Shown here in pieces: positions 35,362 to 44,797 of a stretch of 64,000 bases of DNA. The stretch's first letter is position 1. Each line of letters opens with the position of its first letter. Under the pieces are notes generated by a model. It was given only the letters and a program-made list of their open reading frames with translations, did not search any database and was not told the origin of the DNA. Source of the stretch: DATAOG01 sp963840925 (lineage in GTDB: Bacteria; Pseudomonadota; Alphaproteobacteria; Geminicoccales; Geminicoccaceae); the NCBI GenBank assembly GCA_963840925.1, contig CAWJAY010000021.1, positions 71,034 to 135,033 on the forward strand. The letters run 5' to 3'. Both the position numbers and the translations under genes were made by a program.

Positions 35362-35889
35362 TCACCGGCGCGGCAACGACGCCTCAAAACGGCCGAGGTC
35401 GTGGAACAGCAGCACCAGCAATTCCTGGTCGAAGTACCGGTCGCCGACCTTGAGGCCGCGCGGCTCGAGGCCGTAGATCTGAAAGCCCAGCTGGCGATAG
35501 AGCTCGCGGGCGGCGAGATTGGTGGTCGAGACCGTGGCGTGCAGCTGCGCGACCCGGCTGCGGGCGTGGCCGATCACCTGCTCGACCAGGCGGCGCCCGA
35601 GGCCCTGGCCGCGCATCGCCGCCTGGACGTAGACGCCCCAGAGCAGGCCCTTGTGGCCCTTCTTGGCCCGCTCGGGCTGGGCAAAACCGGCACTGCCGGC
35701 CAGCCGGCCGTCGACGAAGGCGCCGAACACCGCGCCCGCATCCAGGCGCAGCGCCACGTCCTCGAGGCTGCGGCCGGCCTCCTCCGCGGGCATGGCCGCG
35801 AAGGCCGCGGGATGGAGCTCCAGCGCCTCCAGCCGGAGCGCCTGAAAGGCCTTGGCATCGGCGCCGCTAAGTACCCTTGTCTGGTGCAT
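35362..35889 (-). CDS. GNAT-family N-acetyltransferase
   Basis: From ATG 35889 this is a 175-residue GNAT protein with the acetyl-CoA-binding signature VQAAMRGQGLGRRLVEQVIG and a C-terminal NLAARELYRQLGFQIYGLEP. The substrate is unknown; the sequence resembles RimI-like or small-molecule acetyltransferases. It lies 69 nt upstream of pepN in the same direction. Confidence 0.85.
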   Translation of the reverse strand: MHQTRVLSGADAKAFQALRLEALELHPAAFAAMPAEEAGRSLEDVALRLDAGAVFGAFVDGRLAGSAGFAQPERAKKGHKGLLWGVYVQAAMRGQGLGRRLVEQVIGHARSRVAQLHATVSTTNLAARELYRQLGFQIYGLEPRGLKVGDRYFDQELLVLLFHDLGRFEASLPRR

Positions 35890-36279
35890 GACCGGCTCCC
35901 GATCCCGGATCTGGCATCTGGCAGCTGGCGGCACGGCGTTCTCTGGCGCAGCTCGGCATGGCATCCTCGTCTGGTGGGGTTGGGAGACAGGCGGCGCGAG
36001 CTCAGCAGGCGCTGCCGTCGAGCGCGACGGCGCGAAGAGCGCGCAGGGCATACCCGCTTTCGAGGGAAGCACGGCTGGTCTCCAGGGTGGCCCGCGTGGA
36101 GCGCGGGCGAGGGTCGAGATTGGCGGGATGCCGCCAGGGCGCGCTCAGCCGAGCCGTCGTCGTCGTCTGGGCGCGGTTCGACCGATGGAGACGAGCCAGT
36201 TCACCGCGCGCTTGTAGCGGGTCGGGGCGGCGCGAGCAAGCGCGCTCGCGCTCCATCCATCAGCGTAGCGACGTTGGGC

Positions 36280-36400
36280 TCAGCGCGGCAGGGCAGCCGC
36301 GAGATCGGTCGGGGCGGAGGCGTCGCCGACGAACAGCAATGCCTGGTCCCGGTGCTTGGCGAGCGCATAGACGAAGCAGGCGCAAAGGGCAAGCGCGCGC
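36280..36400 (-). pseudogene. Possible VapC-type (PIN) toxin C-terminal remnant
   Basis: On the minus strand, ending at the TGA at 36280-36282, one frame reads CFVYALAKHRDQALLFVGDA followed by SAPTDLAAALPR. This resembles the C-terminus of VapC toxins (GDCFAYALA...LLFKGDDF..TD). Upstream the frame is lost and no complete PIN domain fits before the cyclase gene. The rest of 35890-36526 holds no other gene I can support. A short remnant is my best reading, but a fortuitous match is possible. Confidence 0.4.
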
Positions 36401-36526
36401 CGCGGAGCGCTGCTGAGCTGATGGCGATGCGACGTCCGGGAAAGCCGGGTGCGCATGGCGCTGGTCTATGGGAGCGTGGACCCGCGGCAGCGGCCGCAAT
36501 TTCGTGTCGAGCGAGACCGAGCGGCG

Positions 36527-38288
36527 CTAGGCGAGCCCGGCTTTGAGGAGGGCCTCGCGGTGATGCTCGCGATCACCCGGCTGCTTGTAGTGCAGGGTCG
36601 CGAGGTGGTGTTCGGTGGCGAAGGCGGGGTCGCGCGTCCGGACCTCCCGGGCATGGCTGGCCGCCGCCGCGGCAGCGCCCAGCTGCGCGTGGGCGGCCGC
36701 GAGGAAGGCGTGATGAATTCGCATCCGGCCGCGTGATCCGCATGAACGCCTCGACCGCCTCGCCGTAACGGCGGGCGACGAAGTAGGCCCGCCCGAGATG
36801 GCTCCAGAAGCGCTCGGGATGGTAAGGGTTGAGGCGCATGGCCTTCTTGATCCACTCGATGCCTTCGTCCGCGCGCCCGAGCCAGGTCAGGAGCTCGCCC
36901 TGCTGGACCAGGATCAGGTCGTTGTTGGGGTTGAGCGCGAGGCCGCGCTGCTGATGGTAGTGCGCCCGGTCGTGGTCGTCGGAGGCCAGGCTGACCGCCG
37001 CCAGGATGCGATGGACGTCGCTGTCGTTGTCGTCGAGCGCGAGCGCGATCTGCAGCTCCTCGACCACGCGGCTCCAGGTCGCTTCCCGGTCGGCGCACCA
37101 GTTGTTGACCCAGGTCTGGCCAAGCACGCAAGCCTTCCAGGCGTGGGCGTGGGCATACTTCGGGTCGAGCGCGATCGCCCGCTCGAGCAGCCGGACCGCC
37201 TCGGCGTTGGCATCCGGCGACGAGCGATGGTGCAGGACCTTGCCGGCGAGCACGAGCTCGTAGGCCGCCATGCTGTCGGTCGGCTTGCGCTCGGCGCGGT
37301 CGTGGCTCGCCTGCTCGACCCGCCCGGGCAGCGTCGCGACGATCGCCGCCGTGATCTCGTCCTGGATCGCGAAGATGTCTTCGAGCTCCCGGTCGTAGCG
37401 CTCGGCCCAGACGTGCCGGTCGGTCTCGGCGTCGATCAGCTGGACCGTGACCCGGACCCGGTGGCCGGCCTTGCGCACGCTGCCCTCGACCACGTACTGG
37501 ACGCCGAACTCGCGCGCCACGTCCTGGATGCGGACCGCCTTGCCCTTGTGCACGAAAGCCGAGTTGCGCGAGATCACGAGCAGGTCGCGAAAGCGCGAGA
37601 GAGCGGTGATGATGTCCTCGGTCAGGCCGTCGGCGAAGAACTCCTGCTCCGGATCGCCGCTCATGTTGACGAACGGCAGGACCGCGATCGCCGGCTTGTC
37701 GGTGGCCGTCCCGGCGATCTTCTCGGGTTTGGCTTCGGGCGCCGGGCCGGTCGCATCCTCGCCGAGCAGCGCGCGAAACACCCGGATCGGCCGGGCGAGG
37801 TTCTTGACCGCCTGCTCGCCCAGGTCCTCGAAGGCGACGTCGAGGCGATCGCCGATCTGATCGCGGACCGCCTGCGAGACGCAGATGCCGCCGGCCTCGG
37901 CCAGACCCTCGAGCCGGGCCGCGACGTTGACGCCGTCGCCAAAGATGTCGCCGTCCTCGATGATCACGTCGCCGAGGTTGATGCCGATCCGGAACTGGAT
38001 CCAGCGCGCGGGCGGCATGTCGGCGTTGCGCCTGGCCATCCGGCGCTGGATCTCGGCCGCGCATTGCACGGCCTCGATGACGCTGCCGAACTCGACCAGC
38101 ATGCCATCGCCGGTCGTCTTGATGATCCGGCCCCGGTTCTTGGCGATCGCCGGATCGATCAGCTCGAGCCGGTGCGCCCGAAGGCGCGCGAGCGTGCCCG
38201 CCTCGTCGGTCTCCATCAGCCGGCTGTAGCCGACCATGTCGGCGGCGAAGATCACGGCGAGCCGGCGCTCGACAGCCTTGACTTCCAT
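36527..38288 (-). CDS. Class III adenylate/guanylate cyclase with TolB-like/TPR C-terminus (frame slip)
   Basis: The protein starts at ATG 38288 and is about 586 residues. The N-terminal cyclase domain (AVIFAADMVGYSRLMETDEA, IKTTGDGMLVEFGSVIEAV, GINLGDVIIEDGDIFGDGVN) has the two metal-binding aspartates. A linker follows, then a TolB/CadC-like domain (AIAVLPFVNMSGDPEQEFFA, then GLTEDIITALSRF) and TPR units. The last TPRs run out of frame at GAATTC (36715-36720); removing a base restores HHAFLAAAHAQLG and the stop at 36527. It makes cAMP or cGMP in response to an unknown input. This architecture is common in rhizobial and related alphaproteobacteria. Confidence 0.85.
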
Positions 38289-38718
38289 GCACTGCTTCCC
38301 TCGGGCGCGAGCACGGAAGTGTAGCAACAAAGCCCAGGGCTGCCTACCGCGGTGCGGCAGGCGCTCGGGCGCGGGCACGACCTCGACGGTGTTGCCGCTC
38401 GCGGCCGCCGCCCAGGCCGCCCCCCTGGCGGGGGCGAATCTCGGCCGCAGGACAGCGTGGTCTCGGCCGCGGCGGCGGGCCCGGAACCGAGCAGGAGCAC
38501 GCCAAGCAGCAGCGCACCGAACGCCGCCGGGCAGGAGCGATGCCGAATGATCGCCTCCTCGCCAGCCTATCGACGGATCACCTGGAAAGTGTAGCAGGGG
38601 CGCCTGGGTTTTTCGCGAACCTGGCGCGCGTCCGCCGCAAGCGCTTCGGTTGTCGCAGGGCCCTGACTTGGCTAGCCTTTGGGCCGGCGGCCGGGCGGCG
38701 CGCGCGGGGGGATCGGAC
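38289..38718. other. 430-nt gap; possible short secreted-protein frame on the minus strand
   Basis: On the minus strand a frame beginning near 38548, behind AGGAGG but with no ATG/GTG/TTG, reads AAFGALLLGVLLLGSGPAAA followed by AETTLSCGRDSP. This looks like a signal peptide. It continues into proline/arginine-rich sequence without a recognisable domain, and a slip in the G run near 38420 could hide the rest. On the plus strand this gap must also hold the ltnD promoter. I do not count it as a gene. Confidence 0.3.
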
Positions 38719-39633
38719 ATGCAGCACAGGACGCGGATCGGCTTCATCGGGCTCGGCGCCATGGGCGCCGGCATGGCCGCAAATCTGCTGCGCGCGGGCT
38801 TCGAGGTCACGGGCTTCGACCTCAGGCAGGCGGCGCTCGACCAGCTGGTCGAGCGCGGCGGCCGGGCCGCATCGAGCCCCCGTGCGGCGGCCGCCGGTGC
38901 GGCGGTGCTGATCTTGATGGTGGTCAACGATGCCCAGGTCGAGGCGGTGCTGTTCGGGGCGGAGGGCGCGCTGGCGGCGCTGCCCGCGGGCGCCACGATC
39001 GTGCTCTCGAGCACGGTTTCGGCGGGCTACGTGCGCGGCCTCGGCGAGCGGCTCGCCGCGCGCGGCCTGCACCTCTTGGACGCTCCGGTCAGCGGGGGTG
39101 CCTCCGGGGCCGAGGCCGGCCAGCTGACGGTCATGGCCTCGGGCCCGGAGGCGGCGTTCGCGGCGGCCGGGGCGGCGCTCGAGGCGTGCGCCAGGAAGGT
39201 CTACCGCCTGGGCGATCAGCCCGGGATCGGCTCGACGGTCAAGGCGGTCAACCAGCTGCTGGCCGGCATCAATCTCGTGACCGCGGCCGAAGGCATCGCG
39301 TTCGGGGTCGCGCTCGGCGCCGATCCCAAGGTGCTCTACGAGGTGATCCGGGGCGCTGCCGGCGGCAGCTGGATGTTCGAGAACCGGGTGCCGCACATGC
39401 TGGCGGACGACTACACGCCCAAGAGCGCGGTCGACATCTGGGTCAAGGACCTGGGCCTCGTGCTCGAAACCGGCAAGGCGCTGAAGATGCCGCTGCCGAT
39501 GGCGGCCGCCGCCTATCAGGTCGTGATGATGGCGGCTGCCAAGGGCCTCGGCGCGATCGATGACGCGGGCTTCGTCAAGGTCTACGAGAGCTTCACCGGC
39601 AAGCGGGTCGTGCCGGCGCCGGAGGACGAGTAA
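38719..39633 (+). CDS. ltnD: L-threonate dehydrogenase-like beta-hydroxyacid dehydrogenase
   Basis: This is a 304-residue NAD-binding 6-phosphogluconate/3-hydroxyisobutyrate dehydrogenase family protein. The dinucleotide site is RIGFIGLGAMGAGMAANLL, the substrate loop LDAPVSGGASGAEAGQL, and the catalytic Lys lies in GSTVKAVNQLLAGINL. The LtnD group oxidises L-threonate at C2. The assignment relies on the neighbouring denD, otnK and otnC, which together make a four-carbon sugar-acid pathway. Confidence 0.75.
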   Translation: MQHRTRIGFIGLGAMGAGMAANLLRAGFEVTGFDLRQAALDQLVERGGRAASSPRAAAAGAAVLILMVVNDAQVEAVLFGAEGALAALPAGATIVLSSTVSAGYVRGLGERLAARGLHLLDAPVSGGASGAEAGQLTVMASGPEAAFAAAGAALEACARKVYRLGDQPGIGSTVKAVNQLLAGINLVTAAEGIAFGVALGADPKVLYEVIRGAAGGSWMFENRVPHMLADDYTPKSAVDIWVKDLGLVLETGKALKMPLPMAAAAYQVVMMAAAKGLGAIDDAGFVKVYESFTGKRVVPAPEDE

Positions 39634-39639
39634 GGGGCC

Positions 39640-40562
39640 TTACCACCCAGACTCCGGACCGCCTCCCTGGTTGTGGGTTTCCACGAGAAACACTGCCAGC
39701 GTAGATGCGGCGCCGACCGCGAGCTTGGCGTGCCGTGGACCGAGCACCTTGCTCCCGGCCGCCTTGCCGTGACCCGTACCGTAGCGGTTGCGTAACTCAG
39801 ACACGCCTTGAGTGATTGTCGCAAGATTGCTGAGCAGACGCTTGATCGTCTCCGCAGCCTTCACCTGATCGTCGATATCGTCCGGTGTCAGCTTAAGCTC
39901 CTTCCCTGTTAGCTTGACGAGCTGCGCCAGGTCAAGGTTGTTGGGAGCGCTGACCCGCCGCTCAAGGAGGATCGTCTTGCAGCAGGTCTCGATCAGCTCC
40001 TTCGCCGTACCGATCGCGAGGCCTGGATCAGCGTTGATTGCTGAACTCCATACGCGTTATCTGCTGGGTCACATAGGTGAGATCCGTTCCGCCCAGGGTC
40101 TCCTTGACTGCGGAGAGACCCGGTGCGACTACGGTGCCAACATAGCGGCCAGCATAGATAGGCCTCCCCGAAATCCGAGACTTCTCAGCGAGTTGGAAAC
40201 CGTCGTGGGTCAAGTAGCTGTTGTAGAGCTGGACGAGTTGCTCGGCCTCCGTTGGGTCGGACCGCACAACAGGGTGCACCGTCTCGCAGAGAAATCTAAG
40301 GAACAGGTCGTCGTCAGCATTCATGATGTTGAAGCGGGAATCGTAGAACACCCAGTCATGTGACCAATCCTCAGGATTGTTGACCCTGTGCTGCCAGATG
40401 TCTCCCGCAGCATCGGCAAACCGTGGGTCGTTGGACGGAAGCTCGGCTAGATTGAAACAAGCGCTTAAGAAATTCTGGCTCCACGAGGCGACCAGCCCAG
40501 TCTACCCTACCAACCAGAAGAGCATCGACTACGTTACGTCGGGTAACCTGCGTAATTTTCAT
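39640..40562 (-). CDS. Abi_C-domain abortive infection family protein (two frame slips)
   Basis: The start is ATG 40562. Corrected at the AAA run 40456-40458 and at GAACTC (40043-40048), the protein is about 306 residues. The C-terminal region is the Abi_C domain: LAIGTAKELIETCCKTILLE, then AAETIKRLLSNLATITQGVS, ELRNRYGTGHGKAAGSKVLG and PRHAKLAVGAASTLAVFLVE. The middle part contains DDDLFLRFLCETVHPVVRSD. Abi_C proteins are linked to phage-induced growth arrest, though few have been tested. The gene is less GC-rich than its neighbours and starts 6 nt after the stop of the cupin gene. Confidence 0.75.
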
Positions 40563-40568
40563 GATCCG

Positions 40569-40964
40569 CTAGCCGACGCTCGGCTCCCAGGCGCCGTCGA
40601 CGAAGTAGGCCTCGTCCTCGCCTGGCCAGGGCGGCATCGTGACCGCGACCGCGGCGAGCGTTTCGGGGCCGTCGTTGCGCAGCTGGAACCAGGTCCCGAC
40701 CGGGATCGCGATCGAGATCCCCGCGGTCACCTCGACGATCTCCGAGCGCTCGCCCAGCCGGCGCCACATCCGGCCCTCGCCGCCGAGAAAAAACCACAGC
40801 TCCTCGACCGTCCGGTGGCAGACCGCGCGCGCGACCTGACCCGGCCCGAGGCTGAAATGCGCCATGCTGCCGCGCGGGCTGGCCGCCAGCAGCCGCACCT
40901 CGCAGCCGTCCGGCGCGATCACCTCGGCCTCGGCGTTGAGAGCTTTGGTTACAAGCTCGATCAT
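40569..40964 (-). CDS. Cupin-domain protein
   Basis: This 131-residue single-domain cupin has the first motif as CHRTVEELWFFLGGEGRMWR and the second as VEVTAGISIAIPVGTWFQLR. The histidine content of the metal site is reduced, so metal binding is uncertain. It may bind a sugar acid or act as an isomerase. It is GC-rich like the host and lies upstream of, and close to, the Abi_C gene. Confidence 0.75.
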   Translation of the reverse strand: MIELVTKALNAEAEVIAPDGCEVRLLAASPRGSMAHFSLGPGQVARAVCHRTVEELWFFLGGEGRMWRRLGERSEIVEVTAGISIAIPVGTWFQLRNDGPETLAAVAVTMPPWPGEDEAYFVDGAWEPSVG

Positions 40965-40978
40965 CGAACGCGCCCGAT

Positions 40979-41530
40979 CTAAACGCCGCTGTGAGCGTAG
41001 ATCGCTGAGAAGGGAATCGTGAGGCCCACGGCCTCGACTTGGAGCGCCGCGTCGCCGATCAGGTGCTCAACCTCCCACTTGGTGCCGCGGCGTCGCCATA
41101 CGATGACGTGACGCTGCTCGCTCGCCACCAAGACGATCTCCTGGACGGATTCGATCTGACTGTAGTCGTAGGCCTTGCGCCCTCGATCGTGCTCGATGGT
41201 CGAGGGTGACAGCACCTCGATCACGATGACGGGTTCCGGAATGGTCGTCATTCCCCGCTGCCAGGGACTGCAGCTGACCACGACATCTGCCTCGTAAAAG
41301 GTATCGCTTCGATCAGGCGTAGTCACACCAACCTCGATGCTCGCGTAGCAGGGAGGTTTCAGCCCGTTTTCGAGGGCCCCCGCGATTTTCGACGCAATGA
41401 TCGAATGGTTGGGCGCCGCCGGCGCCATGGCGACCGGCCGGCCGTCGATCAGCTCGTAGCGGGTGTCGGTGCCGTCGTCCCAGGCCAGGAACTCGGCGAC
41501 CGTCATCCGTTTCTCAGCTGCGTCCGCCAT
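40979..41530 (-). CDS. Uma2-family (DUF820) putative endonuclease
   Basis: The 183-residue protein opens with MTVAEFLAWDDGTDTRYELIDG and contains the PD-(D/E)XK-like core: FYEADVVVSC (Asp), PVIVIEVLSPST (Glu-Val) and a Lys in HDRGRKAYDYSQIESVQEIV. It belongs to the restriction-endonuclease-like DUF820/Uma2 family. This family is abundant in cyanobacteria and is often considered mobile; its role is unknown. Confidence 0.85.
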   Translation of the reverse strand: MADAAEKRMTVAEFLAWDDGTDTRYELIDGRPVAMAPAAPNHSIIASKIAGALENGLKPPCYASIEVGVTTPDRSDTFYEADVVVSCSPWQRGMTTIPEPVIVIEVLSPSTIEHDRGRKAYDYSQIESVQEIVLVASEQRHVIVWRRRGTKWEVEHLIGDAALQVEAVGLTIPFSAIYAHSGV

Positions 41531-41563
41531 GACCGCAGTCTACTCCTGAAACGCCCGCGCTCG

Positions 41564-42550
41564 CTACGCGATGTTGCCGCCGAGCTCGTCCTCGATGTGG
41601 GCGCGGATGATCTCGCCGACATCCGCATCGGGCTCGAAACCCAGCTCGCGGCCCCGCCTGGCGTCGAACCGCGCCGGCCAGCCGGCGACGATCTTCTGGA
41701 TCATCGGATCCGGCCGCCACTGGATCCGGCGCGCCACCCGCTCGCCGGCGATCTCGGTCAGCGCATCGACCATCTGGCCGATCGAGACCGTGATCCCCGG
41801 CAGCGTCAGCATCCGGGTCATGCCGAAGGCCGCGGCCGGCAGCTCGAAGGCATGGGTCAGCGCCTGGATCACCCGGCGCGGCGAGAGGATGTACATCTCG
41901 GCGTCGCGCTCGACCGGGCAGACCGCGGCCTCGCCGGCGAGCGGCTCGCGGATGATCGAGCTCGCGAAGGTCGAGGCCGCCTTGTTCGGCCTGCCGGGGC
42001 GGACCACGATCGTCGGCAGGCGGAGCGCGCGGCCGTCGACCAGGCCCTTGCGGCCGTAGTCGTTGAGCAGCAGCTCGCCCGCGGCCTTCTGGCCGCCGTA
42101 GGAGGTCTGGGGGGTCAGGATCGTGCCGTCGTCCAGGACCGCGGGCATGTCGCCGCCATAGACCGCGACCGAGCTCGCGAACACGAGCTTGATCGCCTCG
42201 GGCAAGGCCCGGCAGGCCTCGAGCACGTGGCGGGTGCCATCCAGGTTGACCCGGTAGCCGAGGTCGAAGTCCTGCTCGGCATTGGCGCTGACGATCGCGG
42301 CCAGATGGAACACGCCATCGGTCCGCGGCCCGATCAGCGCCTTGACCGCATCCGGATCGGTGATGTCGCCCGCGATCGTCTCGAGCCTTGGGTCGTCGGC
42401 CAGCGCCTCGGCCTCGACCACATCGAACAGCGTGATCGTCCGGATCGACTGCACGGTGCCGGCCCGGTCCATCAGCGTGCCGCGGGCGAGCAGCGCGCGC
42501 GCGAGCTTCTTGCCGATGAAGCCGGCACCGCCGGTGATCACGATGCGCAT
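41564..42550 (-). CDS. denD: D-erythronate dehydrogenase-like NAD-dependent epimerase/dehydratase
   Basis: This is a 328-residue extended SDR. The nucleotide site is RIVITGGAGFIGKKLARALL, the catalytic motif TSYGGQKAAGELLLNDY (YxxxK), and family-specific sequence ALRLPTIVVRPGRPNKAAST is typical of DenD. DenD oxidises D-erythronate to 2-keto-D-erythronate. It is divergent from otnK (106 nt gap), which fits a shared regulatory region. Confidence 0.82.
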   Translation of the reverse strand: MRIVITGGAGFIGKKLARALLARGTLMDRAGTVQSIRTITLFDVVEAEALADDPRLETIAGDITDPDAVKALIGPRTDGVFHLAAIVSANAEQDFDLGYRVNLDGTRHVLEACRALPEAIKLVFASSVAVYGGDMPAVLDDGTILTPQTSYGGQKAAGELLLNDYGRKGLVDGRALRLPTIVVRPGRPNKAASTFASSIIREPLAGEAAVCPVERDAEMYILSPRRVIQALTHAFELPAAAFGMTRMLTLPGITVSIGQMVDALTEIAGERVARRIQWRPDPMIQKIVAGWPARFDARRGRELGFEPDADVGEIIRAHIEDELGGNIA

Positions 42551-42656
42551 GCGGGCCTCCTCCGATAGCGCCGGCGCCGGCCGGCCGATTTGGGCTTGGC
42601 GCAGACCGGGGCGACTGCGCTAGAAAGGCCCTCTACCATAAAGCAGCGGAACGCCC

Positions 42657-43943
42657 ATGTCGCTCCCGCCTGTGCCGCTCCTTTTGGGCTGCATCGCCGA
42701 CGACTTCACCGGTGCCACCGACCTCGCGAGCATGCTGGTCCGGCACGGCATGGCGACGACCCAGCTGATCGGCGTGCCGGCGCGCGACATCGATCCAGGC
42801 GATGCCCAGGCGATCGTGGTCGCGCTCAAGTCGCGCACGATCGCCGCCGCGGATGCGATCCGGCAGTCGCTGGCGGCGCTCGAGTGGCTGCGCGGCCGGG
42901 GCGCCGGGCAGATCCTGTTCAAATACTGCTCGACCTTCGATTCGACCGCCGAGGGCAATATCGGGCCGGTCAGCGAGGCGCTGCTCGAGGCACTTGGAGC
43001 CAAGGTGACGATCGCCTGCCCGGCGCTGCCCGAGAACGGCCGGAGCGTCTATCTGGGCCATCTGTTCGTCGGCGACCAGCTGCTCTCCGACAGCCACATG
43101 CGCCACCATCCGCTGACGCCGATGACGGACAGCAACCTGGTGCGGGTGCTGCAGCGGCAGAGCCGGGGGCCGGTCGGGCTGCTGCCGCATGCCGTGGTCG
43201 ACCAGGGTCCGGCCGCGATCCGCGCGCGGCTCGGCGAGCTGCGCGCGGCCGGCATCCGGCAGGCGATCGCCGATGCGGTCAGCGAACGCCATCTGATCGA
43301 CCTCGGCGCCGGTGCCGCCGAGCTCGCGCTGATCACCGGCGGCTCGGGCATCGCGATGGGCCTGCCGGCGAACTTCCGCCGCCAGGGCCGCCTCGACCAA
43401 ACCGCGCCCGCGGATGCGCTGGCGCACGTCGAGGGCCAGGCCGCGATCCTCTCGGGCAGCTGCTCGGCCGCGACGCTCGCTCAGGTCGAGCGCCACCGGG
43501 CCGCCGGCCGCGCCGTGATGATCCTCGACCCGGTCCAGCTCGCCGAGGGCGCCGCCGAGGTCGAGCGCGCGCTCGCCTTCGCGGAGCGCCACATCGGCCA
43601 GGGCCCGGTCCTGTTCAGCTCCTCAGCCCCGCCCGAAGAGGTCGCCAAGATCCAGGCGCGGCTCGGGCGCGGGCGGGCAGGCGCCGTGATCGAGGCGGCG
43701 ATGGCGGCGATCGCCAGGGGGCTGGTCGCGCAGGGCGTCCGCCGGCTCGTGGTCGCGGGCGGCGAGACCGCGGGGGCCGTCGTCGACGCGCTCGGGGTCA
43801 AGGCGCTCAAGATCGGGCCGCCGATCGATCCGGGCGTGCCCTGGACGCTCAGCCTCGGTCAGCCGGAGCTGCTGCTGGCGCTCAAGTCCGGCAATTTCGG
43901 CGCGCCTGACTTCTTCATCAAGGCATTCGAGCTCGCGCCGTGA
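42657..43943 (+). CDS. otnK: 3-oxo-tetronate kinase (DUF1537 four-carbon acid sugar kinase)
   Basis: The 428-residue protein has the N-terminal sugar-binding motif LLGCIADDFTGATDLASMLV and QILFKYCSTFDSTAEGNIGP. The C-terminal nucleotide-binding part includes ALITGGSGIAMGL and LVVAGGETAGAVVDALGV. OtnK phosphorylates 3-oxo-tetronate at O4. The start of otnC overlaps its stop by 4 nt, so the two are coupled. Confidence 0.9.
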   Translation: MSLPPVPLLLGCIADDFTGATDLASMLVRHGMATTQLIGVPARDIDPGDAQAIVVALKSRTIAAADAIRQSLAALEWLRGRGAGQILFKYCSTFDSTAEGNIGPVSEALLEALGAKVTIACPALPENGRSVYLGHLFVGDQLLSDSHMRHHPLTPMTDSNLVRVLQRQSRGPVGLLPHAVVDQGPAAIRARLGELRAAGIRQAIADAVSERHLIDLGAGAAELALITGGSGIAMGLPANFRRQGRLDQTAPADALAHVEGQAAILSGSCSAATLAQVERHRAAGRAVMILDPVQLAEGAAEVERALAFAERHIGQGPVLFSSSAPPEEVAKIQARLGRGRAGAVIEAAMAAIARGLVAQGVRRLVVAGGETAGAVVDALGVKALKIGPPIDPGVPWTLSLGQPELLLALKSGNFGAPDFFIKAFELAP

Positions 43944-44584
43944 CCGCGACCACCGAGACCGGGCTGCGCGACGAGATCGCCGAGTTCGGCGGGTTCCTGA
44001 CCGGCCGGGGCCTGGCCCACGGCAGCACCGGCAACATCAGCGTCCGGCTGGAGGACGGCTGGCTGATCACGCCCACCAACTCGCGCCTCGGCCGGCTCGA
44101 TCCGGCGCGGATCGCGAAGCTCGACCCGGACGGCCGCCTCATCGCCGGCGATCCGCCATCGAAAGAGGCGTTCCTGCACCGCTCGGTCTATGAGATGCGC
44201 CCGGACGCGCGGGCGATCGTCCATCTGCACTCGACCCACTCGGTCGCGGTCTCGTGCCTTGCCGGCGTCGATGCCGACGACGTGCTGCCGCCGCTCACCG
44301 CCTATTACGCGATGCGGGTCGGCCGGCTGCCGCTGATTCCTTATTTCCCGCCCGGCGACGAGCGGCTCGCCGCCGCGGTCCGCCAGGTCGCCGCCCGGCA
44401 CGCCGCGGTCCTGCTCGCCAATCACGGGCCCGTGGTCGCTGCCGGCAGCCTGGATGCGGCGGTCGGCGCCGTCGAGGAGCTCGAGGCGACGGCGAAATTG
44501 TTCCTGCTGCTGCAGGGACAGACGGTCCGGCCGCTCACGGCGGCCGAGGTCGCGGAGCTCGAGAGCCGCTTTCCGCGTTCCTGA
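43940..44584 (+). CDS. otnC: 3-oxo-tetronate 4-phosphate decarboxylase (class II aldolase family)
   Basis: The 214-residue class II aldolase/adducin-like protein has a metal site in IVHLHSTHSVAVSCL (HxH) and the later His in VLLANHGPVVAAG. The phosphate-binding region is HGSTGNISVRLEDGWLITPT. It decarboxylates 3-oxo-tetronate 4-phosphate to dihydroxyacetone phosphate. It overlaps otnK by 4 nt. Confidence 0.9.
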   Translation: MTATTETGLRDEIAEFGGFLTGRGLAHGSTGNISVRLEDGWLITPTNSRLGRLDPARIAKLDPDGRLIAGDPPSKEAFLHRSVYEMRPDARAIVHLHSTHSVAVSCLAGVDADDVLPPLTAYYAMRVGRLPLIPYFPPGDERLAAAVRQVAARHAAVLLANHGPVVAAGSLDAAVGAVEELEATAKLFLLLQGQTVRPLTAAEVAELESRFPRS

Positions 44585-44747
44585 CCGGCGAGCGCCGGCG
44601 GTCGATCGCTGAAAAACGTCTAAAAACCACTGGAGTTCGGCCCCGGTCTGTTTGGCCATGACCGGGCAGCTTCATCCCTTGACCTGGGCACGACCGGTAC
44701 GACCGGGGCGACGACTTGTCGAGCGCGAAAAAAGGTGAAAGTCGTGC

Positions 44748-44776
44748 TTGACGTGGGCAGCGGAGTGCAGTAGTGT
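44748..44776 (+). promoter_or_regulatory. Candidate sigma-70 promoter of the RHH gene
   Basis: TTGACG (44748-44753; 5/6 match) and TAGTGT (44771-44776; 3/6) are separated by 17 nt and lie 22 nt upstream of the RHH start. An earlier TTGACC at about 44678 also resembles a -35 box but has no convincing -10. Confidence 0.45.
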
Positions 44777-44797
44777 GCAGACCCGTTCACCAAAGTG

